Positions 34,140 to 43,483 of a stretch of 64,000 nt of DNA are shown piece by piece. The position numbers were made by a program, and so were the translations under genes. The notes beneath the pieces are model-generated. The model had not been told where the DNA came from, made no database searches, and worked only from the letters and a program-made list of their open reading frames with translations. Location: the NCBI RefSeq assembly GCF_001050155.1, contig NZ_LFVY01000014.1:1-64000 (forward strand). Reading direction: 5' to 3'. How positions within the stretch are numbered: position 1 is the first letter of the stretch; the number at the start of each line of letters is the position of its first letter. The DNA is from Nitratireductor soli (GTDB lineage Bacteria; Pseudomonadota; Alphaproteobacteria; Rhizobiales; Rhizobiaceae).

Positions 34140-35645
34140 ATGACCAAACTCAAGCTCAGCGGCGTGAGCAAGGCTTACGGCGCAACAATGGCGCTTCGCC
34201 GCGGCGATCTGGAGATCGAGGCAGGCGAGGTGCATGTGCTGATCGGCGCCAACGGCTCCGGCAAGAGCACGCTGTGCAAGATCGTCGCCGGCAGCGTGCG
34301 CCCCGATCATGGCGAGGTGCTGATCGACGACACGCCGGTGACCGTCAGCGGGCCGCGCGCCGCGCAGGCGCTCGGCATCGGCATCTTCTATCAGGAGCTG
34401 AGCCTGGCCGAACACCGCAGCGTGGCCGAAAACATCCTGATGCCCGACCTGCCGCGCGAGGGCGGTGTGTTCATCGATCGCCAGGCGCTTGTCGAAAAGG
34501 CAGCGCGCGTCATCGCGCTGTTCTCGAAAGTTGCGGGAGCGGAGCTGACCGCCGAGACGCCGATCGGCCGATTGCGCGCCGACCAGCGACAACTGGTCGA
34601 GATCATGAAAGCGCTCGCTTCGGAGGCGCCGGTCCTCATTTTCGACGAGCCGACTTCGGCCCTCGACCGGGCGCAGGTGGACCGCTTCTTCGAAATCCTG
34701 CGTGACCTCAAGAGCGAGGGCCGCAGCATCGTTTTCATCTCGCATCGCATGGACGAGATTTTCGCCATCGGCGACCGGGTGACGGTCATCCGCGACGGTG
34801 AGACCGTCGGCACGGCGAAAATTGCCGACACCTCCCCGGAAAAGGTGATCCGCATGATGGTCGGCGAGCAGGAAGGGCTGGCCGCGCCACAGAGCGCCCC
34901 GCCCGCCACCGCCGCCGCGGCGGGAAGCGTGGCGCTTGTCGTGGCGGGCTTTTCGGGACAGGGCTTTTCCGATGTCAGCTTCGACGTGGCGCGTGGCGAG
35001 ATCCTCGGCTTCGGCGGGTTGCATGGGCAGGGACAATCCGCCGTCCTGCGGGCGCTGTTCGGCGCGCCGCCGGCGCTGTCGGGAAGCGTGGCGCTCGGCG
35101 GCGCGGCGCTCAGAACCACCAGCCCGCGCGGCGCCATCGCCAGCGGGCTTGCCTATGTTTCCGGCGATCGCGGGCGCGACGGCGTCATCAGCGGCCGGCC
35201 GATCCTCGAGAACGTCACGCCGATCCATGCGCTGCGCAACCGATTGTGGCTGGCGCGTCCAGGCCAGCTGGCACAGAAAGCGTTGCCCGCGCTGAAGGCG
35301 CTCAACACGAAATTCGCCGGGCTGTCGCATTCCATCGGCTCGCTGTCGGGCGGCAATCAGCAGAAGGTCGTCATCGCCCGCTGGCTGATCGACCGGCCGG
35401 ACGTGCTTTTGCTCGACGACCCGACCAAGGGCATCGACCTTTCGGCCAAGGCCGACCTTTTCGCGCTGATCCGCAAGCTCGCGGAAGACGGGCTGGCGAT
35501 CATCCTGTACTCGTCGGAGGATGCCGAGCTTCTGAACAACGCCGACCGCATCCTGGTCTTCAACGGCGGCTCCGTCAGCCGCGAACTCGGCGGCGCCGAC
35601 CGCACCCGCTACAATCTCTATCACGCAGCCTACGAGGCCGCATGA
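34140..35645 (+). CDS. CUT2-type sugar ABC transporter ATPase (RbsA-like, two domains)
   Basis: 501 residues. Domain 1: Walker A GANGSGKST near 36, Walker B VLIFDEPTSALD near 164. Its signature is LRADQRQ rather than LSxGQ, a departure from the norm. Domain 2: a degenerate Walker A (GLHGQGQSA near 296), as usual in RbsA proteins, then SLSGGNQQKVVIARWL and LLLDDPTKGID. It drives the two permeases encoded next. Its stop overlaps the first permease start. Confidence 0.92.
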   Translation: MTKLKLSGVSKAYGATMALRRGDLEIEAGEVHVLIGANGSGKSTLCKIVAGSVRPDHGEVLIDDTPVTVSGPRAAQALGIGIFYQELSLAEHRSVAENILMPDLPREGGVFIDRQALVEKAARVIALFSKVAGAELTAETPIGRLRADQRQLVEIMKALASEAPVLIFDEPTSALDRAQVDRFFEILRDLKSEGRSIVFISHRMDEIFAIGDRVTVIRDGETVGTAKIADTSPEKVIRMMVGEQEGLAAPQSAPPATAAAAGSVALVVAGFSGQGFSDVSFDVARGEILGFGGLHGQGQSAVLRALFGAPPALSGSVALGGAALRTTSPRGAIASGLAYVSGDRGRDGVISGRPILENVTPIHALRNRLWLARPGQLAQKALPALKALNTKFAGLSHSIGSLSGGNQQKVVIARWLIDRPDVLLLDDPTKGIDLSAKADLFALIRKLAEDGLAIILYSSEDAELLNNADRILVFNGGSVSRELGGADRTRYNLYHAAYEAA

Positions 35646-36634
35646 TGGCGAACGCTTCACCCGTCACCATGGGCAACCAATCCCGATTCGGCGCCCTTCT
35701 TGGCCGCTTTCCGTTCCTGCCGGCGCTCATCATTCTCATCGTGCTTCTGGTGCTGAACGGCCTTTTCGAGCCGAACAGCCTGAGCTTCCGCTCGCTGACC
35801 GGCCTGGTGCGCACATACATGGCGCTGATGCTCCTGGCCGTGGCGCAGACCTATGTGGTCTATGCCGCCGATATCGACCTCTCGGTGGGCGCCATCGCCT
35901 CGCTGGTCAATGTGACGATCATCGTCCTGATGCAGCATCTGGGCGGCGGCGGGCTATCGGTGATGGCGGCCCTTGGCGTCGGCGTCCTCGTCGGGCTTGC
36001 CTGCGGGCTGGTCAACGGTCTCGTCGTGGCGGCACTGCGCCTGCAGGCGATCGTCGCCACCTTCGCCACCAGCATCTTCTTCACCGGGCTTGCGCTGACG
36101 ATCCTGCCTGTCGCCGGCATGCCGGCGCCGGCGGCCTTCTGGCGCACCTATGGCGGCAGTTTCCTCGGCATTCCGTTCGTCTTCTACTGCGCCGCTGGCC
36201 TTGCGATCCTGCTCTACCTGCTGGCGCGCTCACGGCTTGCAACACAGCTTCTGGCGGTCGGCGACGGGCAGCAGGCGGCATTCCAGAGCGGCCTGCCGGT
36301 GACGGCGATCCGCATCGGCGGCTACGCCTTGTGCGGCGTGTTCGCCGCGCTCGCCGCCTTCTGCATCACGGGCGATACGGCAAGCGGCGATCCGCTGGTC
36401 GGCGCGAAGATGACGCTGTTCAGCGTCGCCGCCGTGGTGCTCGGCGGCAGCGCGCTGTCGGGCGGTTTCGGCACGGTCGTCGGTTCGGTGATCGCCGCAC
36501 TGATCATCGGGTTGATCAACGCGCTGGTCTTCTTCGCCGGGACGCCGTCGCATTGGCAGAATTTCGTCCAGGGGCTGGCGATCCTCGCCGCCCTGATGGT
36601 CGGCATACTCGTCAGCCGCCGGGGGCGCAGATGA
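35642..36634 (+). CDS. CUT2-type sugar ABC transporter permease 1
   Basis: 330 residues with 8-10 membrane helices. The RbsC signature AADIDLSVGAIASLVNV is near 78, with a coupling region around GLPVTAIRIGGYALCGVFAA near 218. Start overlaps the ATPase stop, and a second ATG lies one codon further. It should form a heterodimer with the following permease. Confidence 0.92.
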   Translation: MMANASPVTMGNQSRFGALLGRFPFLPALIILIVLLVLNGLFEPNSLSFRSLTGLVRTYMALMLLAVAQTYVVYAADIDLSVGAIASLVNVTIIVLMQHLGGGGLSVMAALGVGVLVGLACGLVNGLVVAALRLQAIVATFATSIFFTGLALTILPVAGMPAPAAFWRTYGGSFLGIPFVFYCAAGLAILLYLLARSRLATQLLAVGDGQQAAFQSGLPVTAIRIGGYALCGVFAALAAFCITGDTASGDPLVGAKMTLFSVAAVVLGGSALSGGFGTVVGSVIAALIIGLINALVFFAGTPSHWQNFVQGLAILAALMVGILVSRRGRR

Positions 36635-37587
36635 GCCGCGTCATCGATGTCATCAAGAACCCGCTGGCGGTGGCGCTTGCCCTGATCGTCGCGCTGCTTC
36701 TCCTCGGCAATGCGCTGTCGCCGGGCTTTGCCTCGGGCCAGCAGATCCTGCGCCTGCTGATCGTCGCAGCCCTGCTCGGCATCGTCGCGGCCGGACAGAA
36801 CCTCGTCATTCTCGGCGGGCGCGAGGGCATCGATCTTTCCGTCGGCGGCGTGGTGTCGCTTTCGGCCATTGTCGCCGGCAATGCGATGAACGGCATGGAT
36901 GGCGGCATTCCGCTTGCCATCCTCGCCTGCATCGCCACAGGTGCGTTGTTCGGCCTGCTGAACGGGCTCGGCGTCACGCTGCTGCGCATTCCGCCGCTGG
37001 TGATGACGCTCGGCATGCTCGGCGTTCTGCAAGGCCTGCTGGTCGTTGTCCGCCAGGGCATTCCGTCCGGCCGCGCAGCGCCCGCCCTGTCGGAATTCGT
37101 CACCAGACCCTTCCTGTTCGGCCTGCCCGGCATCCTGTGGCTGTGGGTTGCGATCGGCCTGCTGATGGCCTTCATCCTCAGCCGCACTGTGTTCGGTCAT
37201 CGCATCTATGCCATCGGCTCGAACGAACAGGCCGCCTTCATGGCGGGCGTGCCCGTGCGCCGCATGCGCGTGTTGCTGTTCATGCTGTCTGGCGTCTTTT
37301 CGGCGATTGCCGGACTTTGCCTGCTCGGTTACTCCGGCTCATCATTTGCCAATGTCGGAGAACAGTACATGTTGCCGTCGATCATCGCCGTTGTGTTGGG
37401 CGGCACGCCCCTTGCGGGCGGCAAGGGCGGCTATACCGGCACCATGGCCGGGGCGGTGCTGCTCGTCATCCTGCAAAGCATCCTGACGACGATCAACATC
37501 GAGGAATCCGGGCGGCAGATGGTGTTCGGCGCCACATTGCTCGTGCTGATGCTGTTCTATGGTCGCGGCCGGGGGTTGCGCGCATGA
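36631..37587 (+). CDS. CUT2-type sugar ABC transporter permease 2
   Basis: 318 residues with 8-10 membrane helices and the family motif GREGIDLSVGGVVSLSA near 63, then GSNEQAAFMAGVPVRRMRV near 196. It overlaps both neighbours by four bases (ATGA), so the operon is tightly coupled. Confidence 0.92.
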   Translation: MSRVIDVIKNPLAVALALIVALLLLGNALSPGFASGQQILRLLIVAALLGIVAAGQNLVILGGREGIDLSVGGVVSLSAIVAGNAMNGMDGGIPLAILACIATGALFGLLNGLGVTLLRIPPLVMTLGMLGVLQGLLVVVRQGIPSGRAAPALSEFVTRPFLFGLPGILWLWVAIGLLMAFILSRTVFGHRIYAIGSNEQAAFMAGVPVRRMRVLLFMLSGVFSAIAGLCLLGYSGSSFANVGEQYMLPSIIAVVLGGTPLAGGKGGYTGTMAGAVLLVILQSILTTINIEESGRQMVFGATLLVLMLFYGRGRGLRA

Positions 37588-38600
37588 ACCGGCGGCCGAA
37601 GATCAAGGACATCGCCACGGCGCTCGGCGTTTCGCCGGCCACCGTGTCGCGCGCGCTTTCCGACAGCGCGCTGGTTACCGCCGAGACCCGGGCGCGTATT
37701 CGCGAAACGGCGGAGGCGCTGAACTACCGCCCCAATGTCAGCGCGCGCAATCTCAGGACCGCCCGCTCGATGGCGGTGCTGATGGTGGTGCGCGATGTCG
37801 GCAACCCCTTCTATCTCGACATCCTGAAAAGCGTCGAGGCGACGGCGCGCGCCGCAGGCTACTCGGTGCTGATGGGCAATACGGAGAACGATCCAGAGCG
37901 CGAGATCGAGTATTTCGACATGCTGCGCGACGGGCATGCGGACGGCATGATCCTGATGACCGGCAAACTGCCGCAAGAGGACGGCGCGCATCACAAGCTG
38001 CCGCCCGGCGCGCCCATCGTCATTGCGCTGGAGACGATCGAGGATTCCGGTTTCCCGCATGTGCAGATCGACAATGTGGCGGCTTCACAGGCAGCGGTGG
38101 AGCACCTGATCGCGCTTGGCCACCGGCGCATCGCCCACATCACCGGTCCGGTGCCGGAGATCATGAGCGCCGATCGTCGCGAAGGCTACCGGCAGGCGAT
38201 GCGGGCCGCCGGCCTCTGCGTGCCTGAAGGCTACGAACCGCACGGCAACTATCTGCTGCACAGTGGGGCTGCCGCGTGCAAGGCCTTGTTCGCGCTGGCC
38301 GAGCCGCCGACGGCGATCTTCGTCGCCAATGACGAAATGGCCTTCGGCGCCATCCATCAGCTGCGCAATATGGGGCGCGATGTGCCGGGCGACGTCTCGG
38401 TGGTCGGCTTCGACGATCTCTATCTGAGCGAGGCCTTCTACCCGCCGCTGACCACGGTTCACCAGCCGCGCATCGACATTGGCCGGCAGGCCATGACGAT
38501 CCTGCTGAAAATTCTGTCGGGAGGGCAGGCGCCGGAAGCGCCGGTGGTGCTGCCCGCCACGCTGCGCGTCCGCGGCACCACCGCGCCGCCGAAATCCTGA
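37584..38600 (+). CDS. LacI-family repressor of the sugar importer operon
   Basis: 338 residues. The helix-turn-helix is at 6-27 (IKDIATALGVSPATVSRAL), followed by a hinge helix (SARNLRTARSMAVLM) and a periplasmic-binding-type sensor domain. The perfect LacI-type palindrome at the operon promoter is its probable target, giving autoregulation because the gene lies inside the operon. The inducing sugar is unknown. Confidence 0.93.
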   Translation: MNRRPKIKDIATALGVSPATVSRALSDSALVTAETRARIRETAEALNYRPNVSARNLRTARSMAVLMVVRDVGNPFYLDILKSVEATARAAGYSVLMGNTENDPEREIEYFDMLRDGHADGMILMTGKLPQEDGAHHKLPPGAPIVIALETIEDSGFPHVQIDNVAASQAAVEHLIALGHRRIAHITGPVPEIMSADRREGYRQAMRAAGLCVPEGYEPHGNYLLHSGAAACKALFALAEPPTAIFVANDEMAFGAIHQLRNMGRDVPGDVSVVGFDDLYLSEAFYPPLTTVHQPRIDIGRQAMTILLKILSGGQAPEAPVVLPATLRVRGTTAPPKS

Positions 38601-38622
38601 ATTCGAGAAGGGGAAACTGAGT

Positions 38623-39867
38623 ATGAGCGCACAACCAAGAAAACGCCTGCGCATCGGCGTTGTCGGCACGGGCTTCATCGCCGAGTTCCATTTGAGGTCG
38701 ATGGTCGGCGTGCGCCATGTCGATGTCACCGGCGTCTACAGCCGCAAACCCGAGAACCGGGCGCGCATCGCCAAGCTGGTCGCCGATCTGGGCCTGGGCG
38801 ACTGCACCAGCCATGACAGCCTGGCGGCGATGCTGCAGGCGGAAGATGTCGATGCGATCTGGATCCTGTCGCCCAACGATACGCGCATCGACACCATGCG
38901 CACCATCCATGACGAGGTGGTGTCCGGGCGCAGCAAGGTGTTCGCCGTGGCCTGCGAAAAGCCGCTGGCGCGCACGGTGGCGGACGCCCGCGAAATGCTG
39001 CGGCTGGCCGAGGCCGCCAAGCTCAACCACGGCTATCTGGAGAACCAGGTGTTCGCCACGCCGGTCATCCGCGGCAAGGAGATCATCTGGCGCCGCGCCG
39101 CCTCCACCACCGGCCGCCCCTATCTGGCGCGCGCGGCGGAAGAGCATTCCGGCCCGCATGAGCCCTGGTTCTGGCAGGGCGAGAAACAGGGTGGCGGCGT
39201 GCTGCTCGACATGATGTGCCACAGCGTGGAGGTTGCCCGCCATCTTCTGACCGAACCCGGCAAGAAGCGGGATTCGCTGACGGTCAAGGGCGTCAATGGC
39301 ATGGTGGCCAATCTGAAATGGACGCGGCCGCACTATATCGACGATCTGAAGAAGCGCTTTGGCGCGGAGGTCGATTATGGCAATCGGCCTTCGGAGGATT
39401 TCGCGCGCGGCAATGTCATGCTGGAAGACGAGGACGGCAACGAGCTGATCATCGAGGCCACCACTTCCTGGGCCTATGTGGGCGCCGGCCTGCGCATCCA
39501 GCTCGAACTGCTCGGCCCCGAATACGCGATGGAGTTCAACTCGCTCGGCACGGGGCTGAAGGTCTTCATGTCACGGGCGGTGCAAGGTGGAGAAGGCGAG
39601 GACCTGGTCGAGAAGCAGAATGCCGAGCAGGGGCTGATGCCGGTGCTGGAGGACGAGGCCGGCGTCTACGGCTATACGGACGAGAACCGGCACATGGTGG
39701 AATGCTTCCGCAAGGGCGAGGAGCCGCTCGAGACCTTTGCCGACGGCGTGGCGGTGATGGAGATCCTGATGGGGCTGTATCTCTCGGCCGAGACCGGCGA
39801 GACGGTGCGCTTCCCCAATCCGGAGCTGGAACACTATGTCCCGGTGGTTGCCCGTCCGGGGCGCTGA
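38623..39867 (+). CDS. Gfo/Idh/MocA-family NAD(P)-dependent sugar dehydrogenase
   Basis: 414 residues. The Rossmann fold begins GVVGTGFIAEFHLRSM near 9, and the EKP motif is in ACEKPLARTVADAREML near 109. The C-terminal alpha/beta domain follows. At 414 residues it is longer than most inositol dehydrogenases. It is the likely first catabolic enzyme for the imported sugar or polyol. AAGGGG lies about nine bases upstream. Confidence 0.88.
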   Translation: MSAQPRKRLRIGVVGTGFIAEFHLRSMVGVRHVDVTGVYSRKPENRARIAKLVADLGLGDCTSHDSLAAMLQAEDVDAIWILSPNDTRIDTMRTIHDEVVSGRSKVFAVACEKPLARTVADAREMLRLAEAAKLNHGYLENQVFATPVIRGKEIIWRRAASTTGRPYLARAAEEHSGPHEPWFWQGEKQGGGVLLDMMCHSVEVARHLLTEPGKKRDSLTVKGVNGMVANLKWTRPHYIDDLKKRFGAEVDYGNRPSEDFARGNVMLEDEDGNELIIEATTSWAYVGAGLRIQLELLGPEYAMEFNSLGTGLKVFMSRAVQGGEGEDLVEKQNAEQGLMPVLEDEAGVYGYTDENRHMVECFRKGEEPLETFADGVAVMEILMGLYLSAETGETVRFPNPELEHYVPVVARPGR

Positions 39868-40206
39868 CGTCGGCATTGGGCGCGGTCGGCGCGCGGGGAT
39901 TTGCCGTTCAGGCCTGGATGCCCGGCTCGGAGGCCGGGCATGACGAGTTGTGGGGGAGGCCCTGTCAACTCGCCAGGCCAGGCGGTTGACATCAAGCCCA
40001 TGAACCTTCGTCACTCTCGGGCCTCGACCCGAGAGTCCATACCGGAACGGTCGATCGCTTGGGCAAGCGCCCCTTCGCGCACCCCGGGCCTTAGGGCGGG
40101 ATGAGGAAAAGTGCGAAGCGGTTTTCCGCCCGCATCCCGCTCTAACTTATTGAGAGCGATCACGTTTATGATTTTGGATTGATTCAATCCAAAATCATCG
40201 TGATCT
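39868..40206. repeat. Composite intergenic repeat region with four stem-loops
   Basis: No gene is seen. In order: ATGCCCGGC/GCCGGGCAT at 39918-39941; CTCTCGGG/CCCGAGAG at 40014-40035; a family B element with ends GCGGGATG/CATCCCGC at 40096-40140 and interior CGGTTTTCC; and a long inverted repeat at 40158-40206 built from GATCACG, ATGATTTTGGATTGA and their complements. The last one lies against the fmdB stop on the minus strand and could terminate both converging operons. Confidence 0.75.
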
Positions 40207-40504
40207 AGTGGCCGATCATCCATCGGCGGCGCATCGATGGCGGCTTTTTCTTTAGGTTGCACATGCTGCATCCACAGCCGGCGAGATGCTCCCGCTTGAC
40301 CACGCGCGGCTCGCTGGCGCTCTTTTCCGAGCGGGCCTGAGCCTTGCGCAGCGTTCCGTTCATCAGGCTCAGATGCGGGGCCGCGACGTCCCGCTCGCTT
40401 GGCGTCCGGCAACTCGGGCAGGCGCAGGCGCTGGTTGCCTCGGCCATCGACATCCATTCGTCGAATGGGCCGCAATCATCGCAGACATAGTTGTAAAGCG
40501 GCAT
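40205..40504 (-). CDS. fmdB: FmdB-type zinc-ribbon protein
   Basis: 99 residues beginning MPLYNYVCDDCG, the FmdB zinc-ribbon start, with the second cysteine pair in CACPSC near 28-31. A further cluster CGCSMC near 76-81 and a basic tail follow. The family takes its name from the formamidase operon of Methylophilus, where it was suggested to regulate amide genes. Last gene of fmdA-amiS-fmdB. Confidence 0.85.
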   Translation of the reverse strand: MPLYNYVCDDCGPFDEWMSMAEATSACACPSCRTPSERDVAAPHLSLMNGTLRKAQARSEKSASEPRVVKREHLAGCGCSMCNLKKKPPSMRRRWMIGH

Positions 40505-40572
40505 TTCGGTCTCCGAAAATCAGAACAGGGAAAAGGCGGCGCGGGCGATTTTTCCGCCCGCGCCGCCGGTTC

Positions 40573-41085
40573 TCAAAGCTTGCCGTCGAGCAGCAGGAAG
40601 CCCGGCACCCAGCCGGTGACGATGCCGGCGAGCATCGTGGCGATGCCGGTCGGGCGCAGGATGTCGCGCTTCAGGCTGAGCAGCAGGAAGTACATGAACC
40701 AGACGATCGCCCAGATGGCCCAGTTGACGCCCATCCACATGTCGATCGCCGATTGCGCGCCAGCCAGCCCCTGCAGGGCGACGGGCGTCGCCGTGATGGC
40801 GATGAACAGGCTGAACCAGCCGAGCCCGCGCCCGTCGACGGCGACGACGCGGTTGTAGGCGACCCACAGATAGGTCGCGGTGAACAGCAAGGTGAGCGCC
40901 GCCGCCTTGATCGAAGCGGCATCGGCGTTGGCGCCGAAAGCCGAGGCGAGCGACACGCACAGCGTGACGAAGCCGGACACCACGTTGATGACGACGATTT
41001 CCTTGTCGTCGATTTTTCCCAGAAGCCAGAGCCCGTTGAGAAACAACACGGCGCCGACATAGAGCAAAGACAATCCGAGCAGCAT
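40573..41085 (-). CDS. AmiS/UreI-family amide or urea channel
   Basis: 170 residues with six or seven membrane helices and the family pattern LGLSLLYVGAVLFLNGLW at the start and MWMGVNWAIWAIVWFMYFLLL near 115-135. AmiS/UreI proteins form hexameric channels for urea or short-chain amides. It sits between formamidase and fmdB, so it most likely admits formamide or similar amides. GGGAGGAG precedes the ATG. Confidence 0.9.
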   Translation of the reverse strand: MLLGLSLLYVGAVLFLNGLWLLGKIDDKEIVVINVVSGFVTLCVSLASAFGANADAASIKAAALTLLFTATYLWVAYNRVVAVDGRGLGWFSLFIAITATPVALQGLAGAQSAIDMWMGVNWAIWAIVWFMYFLLLSLKRDILRPTGIATMLAGIVTGWVPGFLLLDGKL

Positions 41086-41168
41086 GAGATCTCCTCCCGA
41101 AGGGCAGGGTCGGCCGGAAACCCCTCCTCGGCCGCCCCGCTTGTTTGTGGAACGCGGACCCTTGCCGC

Positions 41169-42395
41169 TCAGGTTGTCCTGGCGACATCCACCCCCGAGA
41201 CCTGCCTGGTCGGCCCGGTGGAGTTCGGATTGATGTCGAAGTCGAAGATCTTCGTTGGAATGGCGAGCGTCGCGCAGACATTGGGAATGTCGACGATGCC
41301 GGCGATGCGCCCCTCCACCGGCGCCGTGCCCAGAATGCTGTAGGCCTGCTCGCCCGTGTAGCCGAACTTCATCAGGTATTCGATGGCATTCAGGCAGGCC
41401 CGGCGGTAGGCCACATGGGCGTCGAGATAGTATTGCTCGCCCGTATGCTCGTCGACCGAGATGCCCTCGAAGATCAGGTAATCGTCGAAATGCGGATCGA
41501 TCGGGCTCGGCTTGAAGATCGGGTTGATGACGCCGTATTTGGCCATGCCGCCCTTGATCACATCGACGCTGATGTCGATCCAGCCGGCCATTTCGATGGC
41601 GCCGCAGAAGGTGATTTCACCATCGCCCTGCGAGAAGTGGATGTCGCCCATGGAAAGCCCGCCGCCCTTGACGTAGACGGGGAAATAGACCTTCGAGCCG
41701 CGCGACAGGTTCTTGATGTCGCAATTGCCACCATGCTCGCGCGGCGGCACGGTGCGCCAGGCTTCCTCGGCGGCCTTTCTGGCGGCGTCGCCCTTCAACT
41801 GGCCCATCAGCGCCGTATCGGCATAGGGCAGTGCGGCCAGCGGCGGCACGCGATCCGGATCGGTCGCCACCAGTTCCGCCTCACGGCGATTGGCCTCGGC
41901 CAGGAGCTTTTCATCGGGCAGGCAGCCGATCAGGCCCGGATGGATGATGCCCGGATAGCGGACGCCGGGAATGTGCCGGGACGTCGTGTAGATGCCCTGG
42001 AAATCCCAGCAGGATTTGGTGGCATTGGGATAATGCTCGGTGAGGAAGCCGCCGCCATTCTCCTTGGCGAACAGGCCGTTGAAGCCCCATTCGGAATTCG
42101 GCAGCGCGCCAAGGTCGAGAATGTCGACCACCAGCAGATCGCCGGGCTCGGCGCCCTCGAAGCCGAAGGGACCGCTCAGATAGTGCACGCGCGTCAGGTC
42201 GACGTCGCGCACGTCGTTGGCGCTGTCGTTGTTGCCGATCTGGCCGCCGGTCCAGTCGTAGCACTCGACGCGGATCACCTCACCGCGCTTGAAGGTCTCG
42301 ACCATGGGAATGTCGGGGTGCCAGCGGTTGTGGGTCTTGATCGCCTGATCTTCAGGCGCCTTGCTGAGATCGACGGAAAATACGGTCTTGGGCAT
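41169..42395 (-). CDS. fmdA: Formamidase (acetamidase/formamidase FmdA family)
   Basis: 408 residues from the ATG at 42395, which follows GAGGAGGAGA. A start five codons earlier is less likely. The FmdA/AmdA fold is recognisable in RWHPDIPMVETFKRGEVIRVECYDWTG split across residues 25-50, then GGNCDIKNLSRGSKVYFPVYV near 222 and MGDIHFSQGDGEI near 250. It hydrolyses formamide to formate and ammonia in the cytoplasm. First gene of the amide operon. Confidence 0.94.
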   Translation of the reverse strand: MPKTVFSVDLSKAPEDQAIKTHNRWHPDIPMVETFKRGEVIRVECYDWTGGQIGNNDSANDVRDVDLTRVHYLSGPFGFEGAEPGDLLVVDILDLGALPNSEWGFNGLFAKENGGGFLTEHYPNATKSCWDFQGIYTTSRHIPGVRYPGIIHPGLIGCLPDEKLLAEANRREAELVATDPDRVPPLAALPYADTALMGQLKGDAARKAAEEAWRTVPPREHGGNCDIKNLSRGSKVYFPVYVKGGGLSMGDIHFSQGDGEITFCGAIEMAGWIDISVDVIKGGMAKYGVINPIFKPSPIDPHFDDYLIFEGISVDEHTGEQYYLDAHVAYRRACLNAIEYLMKFGYTGEQAYSILGTAPVEGRIAGIVDIPNVCATLAIPTKIFDFDINPNSTGPTRQVSGVDVARTT

Positions 42396-42757
42396 GGGTC
42401 TCCTCCTCATTGGCCGGCAATCGGAGGTCCCGCGTGACGAGCCCCCTCCTCTTTCTCGCCCGGCCGCGCAATGCGGCGGACGAAGCCGTGCGAGGGGAGG
42501 TTAGGAGCGGCCTGTAACCCGAATGAATCCGAAACAGGCGGGTTTTGTAATTTTTTGTAACCGCGCGGCGAGGTCCAGGGCTTCCAGGAAAAGTTGCGCT
42601 CCTTACAATTTCTTTTAAATTTCAGCTATTTGACAAACCGCGCAGGAACAGCGATCCACGCCGCTTCTGTCTTGGCGGCGGCCAGATCGGTCGCCCGCGA
42701 CATTTGGCCATCTTCCCGGCTCGACCGGCAGGCCGGTTTGCGACTATCGTAGCATCC
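42396..42757. promoter_or_regulatory. Divergent amide-operon / regulator intergenic region with TTGTAA repeats
   Basis: 362 bases without a gene. TTGTAA occurs at 42545-42550 and 42555-42560, exactly ten bases apart, the spacing used by OmpR/PhoB-type regulators. A related TGTAA is at 42513-42517 and an inverted TTACAA at 42603-42608. The adjacent OmpR-family regulator is the natural candidate to bind here and drive fmdA. Confidence 0.5.
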
Positions 42758-43483
42758 ATGTCGCTGCCCGATGCCAGATCCCGTATCCTTGTTGTCGACG
42801 ACGATCGGCGGCTTTGCCGCTTCCTGGAGAAATTCCTGGCAAGCGAAGGGTATGGCATCGCCGCCGCCCATGACGGGCGCGCCATGCGGCGGGCGCTTGC
42901 CGACGACAGTTTCGATCTGGTGATCCTCGACCTGACCTTTCCAGCCGGCGAGGACGGCGTCACGCTGGCGCGAACCCTGCGCGCGCAATACGACCTGCCG
43001 CTGATCATGCTGTCGGGCAAGAACACGACCATCGACAAGGTGGTGTGCCTCGAGATGGGCGCCGACGACTATGTCACCAAGCCGTTCGAGCCGCGCGAAT
43101 TGCTGGCGCGCATCCGCACGGTGCTGCGCCGCTTCGCCAAGCGCATCACCCTGCCGGAGCGGGTGGAGAAGACCCCATCGCCGGTGATGTGCTTTGCCGG
43201 CTGGGAGCTCGATCCGACCCGCTACCAACTTTCCTCGCCAAAGGGCGACACGGTGCGGCTGACGAGCCAGGAATTCCAGTTGCTGGCAGCGCTTGTGGAG
43301 CGGCGCGGACGCATCCTGTCGCGCGAGCAGATCCTCGACATCGTCGCCAACCGCAACTGGACGCCCTACGACCGCAGCATCGACGTGCTGATCGGCAAGA
43401 TCCGCCGCAAGCTGCGCGACGATGTGCGCGACGCGCAGTTCATCAAGACGATCCGCGGCGTCGGCTACATGTTTGCGCCTTAA
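42758..43483 (+). CDS. OmpR-family response regulator, probable amide-operon activator
   Basis: About 241 residues from an ATG at 42758. The only earlier in-frame start is a poor TTG at 42704. The receiver domain has Asp58 in LVILDL as phosphoacceptor, acidic residues VDDD near 13-16 and Lys in VTKPFEP near 107. The winged-helix output domain ends with ILSREQILDIVANRNW and RSIDVLIGKIRRKLRDD. It is divergent from fmdA and converges with the receiver-kinase gene, overlapping it by four bases at the stops. Confidence 0.88.
   Translation: MSLPDARSRILVVDDDRRLCRFLEKFLASEGYGIAAAHDGRAMRRALADDSFDLVILDLTFPAGEDGVTLARTLRAQYDLPLIMLSGKNTTIDKVVCLEMGADDYVTKPFEPRELLARIRTVLRRFAKRITLPERVEKTPSPVMCFAGWELDPTRYQLSSPKGDTVRLTSQEFQLLAALVERRGRILSREQILDIVANRNWTPYDRSIDVLIGKIRRKLRDDVRDAQFIKTIRGVGYMFAP

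Noticed and set aside
39868-40206. CRISPR array
   Set aside because: The palindromic elements differ from each other and are not regularly spaced direct repeats.
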